Below, piece after piece: positions 16,871 to 25,079 of a DNA stretch of 64,000 nt; within the stretch, counting starts at the first letter, position 1; the number at the start of each line of letters is the position of its first letter. The stretch is taken from NCBI GenBank assembly GCA_043810345.1, contig JBDROF010000016.1, positions 45,709 through 109,708 of the forward strand. The letters run 5' to 3'. Both the position numbers and the translations under genes were made by a program. This DNA comes from QYOJ01 sp043810345 (GTDB taxonomy: Bacteria > Bacteroidota > Bacteroidia > Bacteroidales > FEN-979). The notes below the pieces were generated by a model. The model ran no database searches. It saw only the letters and a list, made by a program, of their open reading frames with translations, and had not been told where the DNA came from.

Positions 16871-17001
16871 TAACTTTGTTATCAAATTCTAATAAAAACC
16901 CTGTTTCATGTAGTGCCATAAAAAATGGACCATAATGTTTGAACTTATCCTTTTTTATCAAGGAGTTTTCACAATTTTAAGAGGCTTCCATAGCCTCTTT
17001 T
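16871..17001 (+). ncRNA. Candidate small RNA with own -7 box and terminator
   Basis: This lies in the only gene-free stretch above 300 bp (16775-17209, AT-rich). TAACTTTG at 16871-16878 is a perfect TAnnTTTG box. About 100 bp downstream, AAGAGGCT (16979-16986) and AGCCTCTT (16992-16999) form an 8 bp perfect stem with a 5 nt loop and a T5 run on the + strand. No + strand gene lies between, and no ORF with a plausible start is seen. A transcript of about 115 nt is predicted. A -33 TTG at the right distance is lacking, so this is a suggestion only. Confidence 0.4.
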
Positions 17002-17002
17002 T
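16979..17002 (+). terminator. Intrinsic terminator, + strand
   Basis: 8 bp perfect stem (AAGAGGCT/AGCCTCTT), loop TCCAT, followed by TTTTTAT. The T run is on the + strand only, so it does not serve the leftward rpiB-lutB genes. Confidence 0.7.
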
Positions 17003-17072
17003 ATAAACAAACAAAAAATTACCTTATCCTGTTGAAATATCCTAAATAATTATTAAACAATAAAATACAAAA

Positions 17073-17094
17073 AATAACTTGTGAATAACTTGTT
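17073..17094 (+). repeat. 11-bp direct repeat upstream of nadA
   Basis: AATAACTTGTG is followed directly by AATAACTTGTT, 116 bp before the nadA ATG. The one-turn period is what tandem regulator sites look like, but no regulator is identified. The rest of 17002-17209 holds nothing else I can name. Confidence 0.35.
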
Positions 17095-17209
17095 CATGAT
17101 TTCAAAGAAATGAATATCCCAAATTTTCACAGGAAATTCTTTTAACCAAACTAACACCTACTATAAATAACAATAAAATAAAGACTCTTTTTATTATTAT
17201 AAAGAAAGA

Positions 17210-18145
17210 ATGTATTTTTCAAAAGAAAAATTAATAAGTGAGATAAAAACGCTGCAACATAAAAAAAATGCCGTCATATTAGCTCACTTCTATCAGGTAC
17301 CTGAGATACAAGATATTGCAGATTTCATCGGTGACAGTCTGGCGTTGGCGCAAATGGCCTATAAAACCGATGCAGAGATCATTTTGTTTGCAGGCGTCCA
17401 TTTTATGGCAGAGACTGCAAAAATTTTAAATCCATCAAAAAAAGTGATCATTCCCGACATGGAAGCCGGGTGTTCCCTGGCCGATTCCTGTCCACCCGCA
17501 GAGTTCAAGGAATTTAAAGAACTATATCCGGATCATGTTGTTGTTTCATATATCAATTGTTCATCTACTATAAAAGCTCTGTCGGATATAATCTGTACAT
17601 CAAGTAATGCTGTGAAAATCATAGAATCATTTCCAAAAGATCAAAAAATCATTTTTGCTCCTGATAAAAATCTGGGTAATTACGTCAATAATATAACTGG
17701 GCGAGAGATGGTATTATGGAACGGATCCTGTGAAGTGCACGACATCATCTCTGTGGAAGCAGTATTGAATCTAAAAAAACAACATCCGGATGCGAAGCTG
17801 ATAGCACATCCGGAATGCAAAGCCATCATTCTGGAAATGGCCGATTATGTTGGATCAACAACCAGTTTACTGAATTATTCAAAAAAGGATATTTCGAAGA
17901 AGTTTATTGTTGCGACAGAGACAGGAATTTTACACGCGATGAAAAAAGCATCTCCTGAAAAGGAATTTCTCGTTGTGGCAACAGATGAGAAATGTTCCTG
18001 TAACGATTGTCCATACATGAAGAAAAACACGCTGGAAAAAATTTATATGGCTCTTAAACAGGAACAACCAGAAATAAATATGGAGAGAGAATTGATAGAA
18101 AAAGCCAGTAAACCCATTCTTAAAATGCTTGAATTATCTATCTAA
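17210..18145 (+). CDS. nadA: Quinolinate synthase
   Basis: Condenses iminoaspartate with dihydroxyacetone phosphate to quinolinate in NAD synthesis, using a 4Fe-4S cluster. The 311 residues match the family. AHFYQVPEIQDIADFIGDSL opens the substrate pocket, and cluster cysteines are expected at DMEAGCSLADSC, in the NCSST segment and in the C-terminal CSCNDCPYM. nadB and nadC are not adjacent. It is the first gene of a compact rightward operon continuing to 25079, with 12 bp to the next gene. Confidence 0.96.
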   Translation: MYFSKEKLISEIKTLQHKKNAVILAHFYQVPEIQDIADFIGDSLALAQMAYKTDAEIILFAGVHFMAETAKILNPSKKVIIPDMEAGCSLADSCPPAEFKEFKELYPDHVVVSYINCSSTIKALSDIICTSSNAVKIIESFPKDQKIIFAPDKNLGNYVNNITGREMVLWNGSCEVHDIISVEAVLNLKKQHPDAKLIAHPECKAIILEMADYVGSTTSLLNYSKKDISKKFIVATETGILHAMKKASPEKEFLVVATDEKCSCNDCPYMKKNTLEKIYMALKQEQPEINMERELIEKASKPILKMLELSI

Positions 18146-18157
18146 CATATTGAAGCC

Positions 18158-19699
18158 ATGCGATACATCGTATTGATGATCACCCTGTTAACCTTTATTT
18201 TCACGCTATATGGACAGTATACAATCAATCAGGATGGATTTCAACAGTTTTTCTATCAAAATGGTAAGTTGGCAAGCGAAGGAACCATGCGAAATGGTCA
18301 ACCGGACGGATACTGGAAATCGTATTACGAAAATGGCCTTTTAAAATCAGAAGGGAACCGTACGAATTACAAATTGGACAGTGTGTGGAAATTCTATAGT
18401 GTTGAAGGTAAAAAAATATTGGAGATCAGCTACCAGGATGGAAAAAGAAACGGTTTCAAAACCTCCTGGCTTGACCGGGAAACCATCAGGGAACACTATA
18501 TCAACGACATCAAAGAGGGAACAACGGAATATTATCATTCTGATGGTTGGAAAAAACTTGAAATACCCTTTATCAAAGGACTCGAACAGGGAATAGGAAA
18601 AGAGTACAACCAAAATGGAGAAATTATTACCATCACAGAATACAAAAGAGGCTTTATTGTTGAACGGTTAAAGATCAACAGGAAAGATAAGTTCGACAGA
18701 AAACAGGGCAAATGGATAAGCTTCTGGGAAAACGGAAAGATCCATCTTGAGGGAACCTATAAAAACAACAGGAAAAACGGCTACTTCAAGGAGTATTCAG
18801 AAAAGGGAGATCTGCTGAATATCACCAAATATCTAGATGATGTGATTCAACCAGAAGCCTCTGAAATCCAGAAACTGGAGGTGGAAAAAGAATATTACGC
18901 GAATGGCTCTGTAAAAGCGACACGGCTTTACCGGAATGGGGTACTTGAGGGGATCTCTATTGAATTTTCTCCGGAAGGAACCATAGTCTCTGCTACTGAA
19001 TACCGGCACGGACTACTGGCTGGCGAAGGCCTGGTGTTGGAAGACGGAAGCCGCAATGGACCCTGGAAAGAGTATTATTTCGGAGGATCATTGAAAGCCG
19101 AAGGAGAATACATAAACGGGAATAAACAAGGAGTATGGAAATATTACCATCCGAACGGAAAAATAGAGCAAACGGGAGTCTATAACAAAGAAGGAAAACC
19201 AGAAGGACTGTGGAAATGGTATTATGATTCGGGACAACTTTTACGTGAGGAAAATTACTACAGAGGAAAAAGAGATGGCCTTTCCGAAGAGTATGATGAG
19301 GAGGGAAATATCATTGAACAGGGCGAATACCTCGATGGTCTTGAAGATGGACCCTGGTTTCAGTGCATTGGTGATTTTTACCAACAGGGCAGCTTCAGGG
19401 ATGGCCTGAGAAACGGCCTTTGGATCTCCTATCAACTTCAGGAAGGCGAAAAAGGAACAGACAGCCTGGTGATTTTCAAAGGGGGATTTCTGGAGGACCT
19501 TCCCGACGGCAAACACACCTATTACTGGGATAACGGAAAGATCAGAGAGGAAGGCACTTACGTGATAGGAAAAAAAGAGGGAGAATGGATCAACTACAAT
19601 TACGACGGTACGCTTTTTTTGATTATCTCCTATGTAAACGGGATAGAGACCCGTTACGACGGAGTCAGGATCAAACCACCCTTTGAACCAGAAGAATGA
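18158..19699 (+). CDS. MORN-like (YwqK-type) repeat protein, exported
   Basis: A 513-residue protein made of about 16-18 repeats of ~22-24 residues with the pattern YYxNGxLxxEGxYxxGxxxGxWxxY, the MORN-variant often named YwqK-like. A signal peptide or anchor at about 1-20 (MRYIVLMITLLTFIFTLYGQ) suggests the periplasm or outer membrane. Such repeats form an extended beta sheet; no catalytic motif is visible and the function is unknown. Annotations calling this family an antitoxin are not supported by anything here. The stop overlaps the next ATG (ATGA). Confidence 0.8.
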   Translation: MRYIVLMITLLTFIFTLYGQYTINQDGFQQFFYQNGKLASEGTMRNGQPDGYWKSYYENGLLKSEGNRTNYKLDSVWKFYSVEGKKILEISYQDGKRNGFKTSWLDRETIREHYINDIKEGTTEYYHSDGWKKLEIPFIKGLEQGIGKEYNQNGEIITITEYKRGFIVERLKINRKDKFDRKQGKWISFWENGKIHLEGTYKNNRKNGYFKEYSEKGDLLNITKYLDDVIQPEASEIQKLEVEKEYYANGSVKATRLYRNGVLEGISIEFSPEGTIVSATEYRHGLLAGEGLVLEDGSRNGPWKEYYFGGSLKAEGEYINGNKQGVWKYYHPNGKIEQTGVYNKEGKPEGLWKWYYDSGQLLREENYYRGKRDGLSEEYDEEGNIIEQGEYLDGLEDGPWFQCIGDFYQQGSFRDGLRNGLWISYQLQEGEKGTDSLVIFKGGFLEDLPDGKHTYYWDNGKIREEGTYVIGKKEGEWINYNYDGTLFLIISYVNGIETRYDGVRIKPPFEPEE

Positions 19700-20478
19700 A
19701 AGAGAGAAAACTACCCATACGACCATCAAGAAATAAAGTTCGCAACATGGAACCCGAACTGATCAGGTTAAATAAATTCATTGCCAATGCTGGAGTTTGT
19801 TCCAGAAGAGAAGCAGATGAACTGATCAAATCCGGTGTTGTAAGAGTAAACGGGAAAGTGGTTACAGAACTTGGAACCAAAATATTACCCACAGACAAAG
19901 TTCAATTTGGCGAACAAACATTGCGCCTGGAGAAATCCCGTTACATCCTCCTGAATAAACCAAAGGGCTACATTACTACCGTTGAGGACCAGCAGCAGCG
20001 AAACACGGTAATGACTTTGATCCGGGACGCCTGTACGGAACGTGTCTATCCGGTAGGAAGACTCGACCGGAACACCACAGGACTTCTTCTTTTTACCAAT
20101 GACGGTATGATTGCCAAAAAACTGATGCATCCCCGTTACGGAATTAAAAAGATCTATCATGTCGTGCTGTACCAGCCGCTCACCAAGGCAGACCTGCAAA
20201 CCATCGCGAAAGGAATTGAGCTCGACGATGGCTTTATCAAAGTCGACGCCATCGAATACATTACTGACGGAAAGGATAAAAGGGAAATAGGCCTTGAACT
20301 ACATTCCGGAAGGAACAGAATTGTAAGAAAGATCTTTGAAAAACTGGGCTACAAAGTGGAGAAACTCGATCGTGTGTATTTTGCCGGATTGACGAAGAAA
20401 AACCTGCCAAGGGGAAAATGGCGCTTCCTGGAAGAGAAGGAGATAAACATGTTGAAAATGACCAGTTCAAAGAAATGA
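19696..20478 (+). CDS. RsuA/RluB/RluF-family pseudouridine synthase
   Basis: Isomerises a specific uridine in rRNA. The 260 residues have an N-terminal S4 RNA-binding domain (IRLNKFIANAGVCSRREADE, about 23-42) and the catalytic domain with GRLDRNTTGLLLFTNDG, where Asp is the nucleophile, and then GRNRIVRKIFEKLGYKVEKLDR. It is closest in pattern to RluB (23S rRNA), but the target uridine cannot be fixed from sequence. Its start overlaps the MORN gene stop by 4 bp and its stop overlaps the regulator start by 4 bp, implying coupled translation. Confidence 0.92.
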   Translation: MKERKLPIRPSRNKVRNMEPELIRLNKFIANAGVCSRREADELIKSGVVRVNGKVVTELGTKILPTDKVQFGEQTLRLEKSRYILLNKPKGYITTVEDQQQRNTVMTLIRDACTERVYPVGRLDRNTTGLLLFTNDGMIAKKLMHPRYGIKKIYHVVLYQPLTKADLQTIAKGIELDDGFIKVDAIEYITDGKDKREIGLELHSGRNRIVRKIFEKLGYKVEKLDRVYFAGLTKKNLPRGKWRFLEEKEINMLKMTSSKK

Positions 20479-21287
20479 GAGAACCCACTACGGTCTTCAT
20501 TGTTGAAGATGAAATGTTGATTGCAGCCTGCCTGAAGGATCAACTTCTGGATTCGGGATTTAAAATTCTGGGCAGTTCCACCCGGGGAGAGAAAAGCATC
20601 GAAGTGATTCGGAAACTTAAAGAAGAAGGGCAGGAACCCGACATCGTATTGATGGATATCAACCTCAGAGGAGAGCTGGACGGAATTGATACCGCCCGGT
20701 TGATTACTGAACAATTTCAGTGTGCCATCATCTTCCTTACCGGCCAGAGTTCCAGAGAGGTTTACGAACGCTCATTTTTTATCAAACCGTTCGGCTATGT
20801 GTTGAAGCCCTATGATGTTGAACAGATGGTCATGACCATTGAAATAGCTGCATTTCAACGAAAACTGGAAATCGAAAACAAAGAGATCTTTGAGCTTTAT
20901 GAAACGATCATAGATAACCCCCTTATAGGCATCTGGGTATTGCAGGACGAAAAAGTAGTGTTTTCCAACAAGACCTTCGCAACCATGTTCGGATATACGG
21001 CAGGGGAGATAAATGCGTTACGCGAACAGGATCTTGTGGGTTTGCTGCACCCGGAGGATCGAACCCAGCTGCTTGACCTGGCCAGAAACCGTTTGGAGGG
21101 TACCATACTACCCCACCCCACAACCTTCAGGATAATCAGGAAAGACGGGCAGGTTCGCTGGATGAAAACAATAGTCAAACAGATCCAGTACCGCGGAAAA
21201 CCAGCCCTTCATCAAGCCTACTTAGATATCACTGAATACATAAATTTTAATCCGGACCCCAACCACCCATCAGATGAAAAAGTATAG
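20475..21287 (+). CDS. Response regulator: REC plus PAS domain
   Basis: A 270-residue CheY-like receiver with acidic pocket ED (11-12), phosphoryl acceptor Asp61 in IVLMDINLRG, Thr89 in FLTG and Lys111 in LKPYD. A PAS domain (about 130-255: ETIIDNPLIGIWVLQDEKVVFSNKTFATMFGY...) follows, ending in HQAYLDITEY. There is no DNA-binding, GGDEF or kinase output domain, so it may act through protein contacts or relay to a kinase elsewhere. The ATG at 20475, overlapping the upstream stop (ATGA), is chosen over a start 19 codons earlier. No histidine kinase is adjacent. Confidence 0.9.
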   Translation: MREPTTVFIVEDEMLIAACLKDQLLDSGFKILGSSTRGEKSIEVIRKLKEEGQEPDIVLMDINLRGELDGIDTARLITEQFQCAIIFLTGQSSREVYERSFFIKPFGYVLKPYDVEQMVMTIEIAAFQRKLEIENKEIFELYETIIDNPLIGIWVLQDEKVVFSNKTFATMFGYTAGEINALREQDLVGLLHPEDRTQLLDLARNRLEGTILPHPTTFRIIRKDGQVRWMKTIVKQIQYRGKPALHQAYLDITEYINFNPDPNHPSDEKV

Positions 21288-23232
21288 TTTAATACTCCTT
21301 CTCCAGGCTGTTACGATATGTTCGCTGGCAAGCGATCCAATAAAGGAACTGATAAAAAATGCCGGCGACGCCAACACCTTCCCCAAGGATAAACTGCTTG
21401 TTGTATTTGACAGCACACTTACAGATGTCAAGGAAAGCGGATTGACCTATGTGACAAACCATGTACTTTACAAAGTTCTGACAACCGCCGGATCAAAGGA
21501 ACTAAACGTTATCACATTCGGTTACGACCCCCAGTCGGCATTTGTGGAGATAAAAAGAGTAACCGTATATAGAAAGAATGGGCAAACATGTGACCTTGAC
21601 CTGAATTCGGTAATGGATTACCCGGCACCCGCCAGGGCCATATACTGGGGCGCCAGGGAAAAGATGATTGAAATAGGACGCCTTGAACCCGGAGATGCGG
21701 TGGAGGTGCTGATGTTCCGGAAGGGATTTACTTATGCATTGCTTCAACAGGAGGAAGATGACCGGTATATTCCTCCCATGCGGGGTCATTTCTACGATAT
21801 CGTAGAGTTTTTTGGCCCAAACCCGATCAATCTGAAGGTGTACCAGGTACTGGTACCGAAAGAGAAACTGCTTCAGTTTGAATTTTACAATGGAGAAGCT
21901 CGGATTTCCGGATGGCTCAAAGGAGACAAGTTTGTTTACACCTTCTCCAAAACGAATTTGCGGCCAATAGAAAGAGAGCCAAGAATGGTTGCCCTGTCAG
22001 ATGTAGCGCCCAAACTTCTCCTCTCCACGAGCCCCGACTGGTACACCAAGTCAACCTGGTTTTTCAAGGTCAATGAGGATTACGGAAGTTTTGATTCCAC
22101 CCCTGAGATCAAAGTCAAAGTAGATGAAATTTTAAAGCAAGCAAAAACAGAAGCCGACTCTATCTCACTATTAACTCACTGGTGTGCCGATGAGATCCGT
22201 TATTCCGGTATCTCTATGGGAGAAGGGGAGGGGTTCACACTCCACAAAGGAGAGATGACCTTCACCGATCGTTGTGGTGTTTGTAAAGACAAAGCGGGAA
22301 TGCTGATCACGATGTTGCGGGCTGCTGGATTTGAATCCTACCCGGCTATGACCATGGCAGGATCACGCATTGACTATATTCCGGCCGATCAGTTCAATCA
22401 TTGTGTGACTGTAGTTAAACTTAGCGATGGCCAATACCAACTCCTCGACCCAACCTGGGTGCCATTCCTCCGGGAACTCTGGTCCAGCGCAGAACAACAA
22501 CAAGAGTACCTGATGGGAGTTCCCGAAGGAGCTGACCTGGCCACCACCCCCCTTTCATCTCCGGAAAATCATTTCATCCGCGTTACATCTCACGCTGAAT
22601 TGTTAGCCAACGGCACGCTTAAAGGAACGCTGGTGATTACCGCAGAAGGACAATCTGACGGTTCGGTCAGGGGATATTTTAAAAACACAAATAAAACAAC
22701 ATGGGACCAAAATATCGAACTGGAGTTTTTGCGCCTCCACCCAAAGGCAATCATTACCCGGTTGAATTATGGAAATCCGATGGATTACCTTGCAGGACCC
22801 ATCAGGATAGAAGCAGATTTTACGATTTCTGATTATGCAGTCGTTTCCGGAAATACCCTCTTTTTCAAACCAGTGATGGCCGCCCAGCTCTTTAAGTCGG
22901 CACAGTCGCATCTCTACTTTGAAACCGACCTGGAAAAAAGGAACTATGCATTTCGCGACCGGTGTTCTCGTAAGCTTGAAGTGAAAGAAACGGTACGAAT
23001 TCCATCTCTGAAAAAAGCCGTTAGGATTCCGGAACCGGTTGATCAACAAGGAAGTGTAGCTTCTATAACCGGTGGATATAGGCTCGAGGGCGAAACCCTC
23101 ATTTTTGTCGAAGAGGTAACTTTTGAAAAAAGAATATATGAATCCGTGGAATGGCCGCAGTACCGTGCCGTGGTAGAGGCGCAGAACCGGTTTGCCGATG
23201 AAATGGTAGTGGTTGAATTAAAGAATGATTAA
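21274..23232 (+). CDS. Exported DUF3857 / transglutaminase-like protein (intact triad)
   Basis: A 652-residue protein with a short signal peptide (to about residue 19), a DUF3857 beta domain (about 50-230) and a transglutaminase-like core. The core keeps the triad: Cys337 in DRCGVCKDKAGML, His in DQFNHCVTVV and Asp in YQLLDPTW. A C-terminal beta domain follows (about 430-650). Such proteins are frequent in Bacteroidota; a protease or cross-linking role in the periplasm is possible but the substrate is unknown. It overlaps the regulator gene by 14 bp and is followed by a paralogue without the catalytic residues. Confidence 0.87.
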   Translation: MKKYSLILLLQAVTICSLASDPIKELIKNAGDANTFPKDKLLVVFDSTLTDVKESGLTYVTNHVLYKVLTTAGSKELNVITFGYDPQSAFVEIKRVTVYRKNGQTCDLDLNSVMDYPAPARAIYWGAREKMIEIGRLEPGDAVEVLMFRKGFTYALLQQEEDDRYIPPMRGHFYDIVEFFGPNPINLKVYQVLVPKEKLLQFEFYNGEARISGWLKGDKFVYTFSKTNLRPIEREPRMVALSDVAPKLLLSTSPDWYTKSTWFFKVNEDYGSFDSTPEIKVKVDEILKQAKTEADSISLLTHWCADEIRYSGISMGEGEGFTLHKGEMTFTDRCGVCKDKAGMLITMLRAAGFESYPAMTMAGSRIDYIPADQFNHCVTVVKLSDGQYQLLDPTWVPFLRELWSSAEQQQEYLMGVPEGADLATTPLSSPENHFIRVTSHAELLANGTLKGTLVITAEGQSDGSVRGYFKNTNKTTWDQNIELEFLRLHPKAIITRLNYGNPMDYLAGPIRIEADFTISDYAVVSGNTLFFKPVMAAQLFKSAQSHLYFETDLEKRNYAFRDRCSRKLEVKETVRIPSLKKAVRIPEPVDQQGSVASITGGYRLEGETLIFVEEVTFEKRIYESVEWPQYRAVVEAQNRFADEMVVVELKND

Positions 23233-23252
23233 ACGCTTCAAAGAAGGTCATT

Positions 23253-25079
23253 ATGAGACAATCAATAAGAATCCTGGTGTTATCAATGCTAATCACTCTA
23301 TGTTTTAACGTTCATGCCCAGGATGAAAACTATGACGCGCTATACCTTTCTGTTACCAGGGAATATACGTTGAATACAGACGGAACAATTGATTTTCTGT
23401 ATGCTCAAAAACTGAAACTTCAGAATCACCGTTCGTTTCATCGGTTGTATGGGGAGACCTTTATCGTATACCACCCTGATTACCAGAAACTTAAAATTAA
23501 TCAGGCATATACCATCATGGCGGATGGGAAAAAAGTGAATACCCCAAACAATGCATTCAATGAGGTATTGCCTCGATTTGCAGCGCGTGCTCCAGCCTTC
23601 AACCGGTTAAGGGAAATGGTTATAACCCATACCGGCCTGGAAATTGGATCAACGATCAACCTTGACTATCGGATTCAAACTACCAAAGGCTTCTTCCCCG
23701 CTTTTATGGGAAGTACGGTATTGGCTAAAGAACAACCCGTGAAATCGATGGTTATTGTGCTCCGGACACCTGCCGATCAACCTGTTTATTTCTACCTGTT
23801 CAACAGCAAGATAAAGCCAACTGAGACCATGGAAAACGGCTTCAGGGTTTACACCTGGGTGATGAACGACATCCCTGCAATGGCAGCTGAAAGGCTCCAG
23901 CAAGATCATCCTGCCATATACCCTTCCCTGATTTTTAGTTCGTTGAATAGGTACCAGCCCCTGGTCGATTTTTTCCTGAACCAGGAACCTTTACGCTACC
24001 AAATCACCACAGAGATGAGCGAGTTCGTAAAGGGCCTTGAAACGGAATACCAGAAGAAATCGGATTTATTGTTTGCGATTCAGGAGAGTGTGGTGAAGGA
24101 TATCAACCTCTTTGATATTCCGGGGGAGTATACCGGATACCGCCTGCGTTCGCCTGCCCAGCTTTGGAACAGCAATGGGGGAACAATGGCAGAAAAGGCT
24201 GTATTGATGACTGCCCTGTTGAAAAAGGCTGGAATCAAGGCGGAACCGGTCCTGGTTTTTCAGGGAAATCAGTTTGATGGCCACATAGGAAACCTTACCT
24301 GCCTGAAAGAGTGGATTGTAAGGGCGGAAGTTTCCGGCCTGGGGGTTGTTTATCTCTCTGTCAAACAGGTAAACGCCTTTGATATGATGGTACTTGAACC
24401 CGGTACTGTCTTTATGGTTCTGAAAGAGGATCATACCTTTCAGCTGGTCTATCCGGAAAATAAAAAAAGTACGGCCTCTATGAAAGGAGTATTTGTAGTG
24501 GATCCGGAGCTGAATTTATCCGGAGAGCTTACCGGGACCCTGTCAGGCGGGAGCTACCCCTTTCTGGCTTTGATCCGGAGCGAAGACAAATTGAAACACT
24601 ATATCCGGGGAGGAGGGACTTCAGCCAAAATAAAAACGATCACACTCTCCGAGATGACACCCTGCGCAACAGAATTTTCCGCTATCCTGGACAAAACAAA
24701 TGCCCTGAAGAGGGATTCGAATTTCTTTTACTTCACGGTTCCTTTCTTCAATACTGGCGTGGATAACTGGGATATCGGCGAACTGGTAGCGGAACGTCTT
24801 ACACCTGTGGAACTTCCCTTCACGATCAAAGAGAGCTATAACATCACCCTGGCTATTCCGGAGACCCTGAAACTGGCATCCGGAGAACAAGAGATCCGGA
24901 TCAACAACAGGGTTGGATCATTTCTGTATCTGGTGAAGGAGAAAGAGAACATGCTCAGGATTCAAAAGGAGATTGAGATTGACAAGAAGGTTATCGGAAC
25001 AGCGGATTACAGGGCGTTCAAAGAATTGATGGATAATTGGAATCTGTTCCAGACCAATAACGTGATCCTCCGGAAGTAG
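23253..25079 (+). CDS. Exported DUF3857 / transglutaminase-like protein (active site lost)
   Basis: A 608-residue paralogue of the preceding protein: signal peptide (ends near HAQDEN, about residue 23), DUF3857 domain (about 35-230), transglutaminase-like fold and C-terminal beta domain. The catalytic block that reads GVCKDKAGML in the neighbour reads GTMAEKAVLM here (about 309-318), so Cys is replaced by Met. The later LLDPT block is replaced by VYLSVKQVN, so Asp is also gone. It is therefore probably a non-enzymatic partner. It is last in the nadA operon, 20 bp after its neighbour, and its stop abuts the convergent dnaG stop. Confidence 0.82.
   Translation: MRQSIRILVLSMLITLCFNVHAQDENYDALYLSVTREYTLNTDGTIDFLYAQKLKLQNHRSFHRLYGETFIVYHPDYQKLKINQAYTIMADGKKVNTPNNAFNEVLPRFAARAPAFNRLREMVITHTGLEIGSTINLDYRIQTTKGFFPAFMGSTVLAKEQPVKSMVIVLRTPADQPVYFYLFNSKIKPTETMENGFRVYTWVMNDIPAMAAERLQQDHPAIYPSLIFSSLNRYQPLVDFFLNQEPLRYQITTEMSEFVKGLETEYQKKSDLLFAIQESVVKDINLFDIPGEYTGYRLRSPAQLWNSNGGTMAEKAVLMTALLKKAGIKAEPVLVFQGNQFDGHIGNLTCLKEWIVRAEVSGLGVVYLSVKQVNAFDMMVLEPGTVFMVLKEDHTFQLVYPENKKSTASMKGVFVVDPELNLSGELTGTLSGGSYPFLALIRSEDKLKHYIRGGGTSAKIKTITLSEMTPCATEFSAILDKTNALKRDSNFFYFTVPFFNTGVDNWDIGELVAERLTPVELPFTIKESYNITLAIPETLKLASGEQEIRINNRVGSFLYLVKEKENMLRIQKEIEIDKKVIGTADYRAFKELMDNWNLFQTNNVILRK

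Noticed and set aside
16859..16878. TTGACA near TAACTTTG as a sigma70-type promoter
   Set aside because: TTGACA is only about 10 bp from the -7 box; the Bacteroidota spacing is 17-23 bp. Only the -7 box is kept as evidence.
18158..19699. Toxin-antitoxin system for the YwqK-like repeat protein
   Set aside because: Only the repeat architecture supports the name. There is a signal peptide, no toxin gene nearby and a housekeeping operon context.
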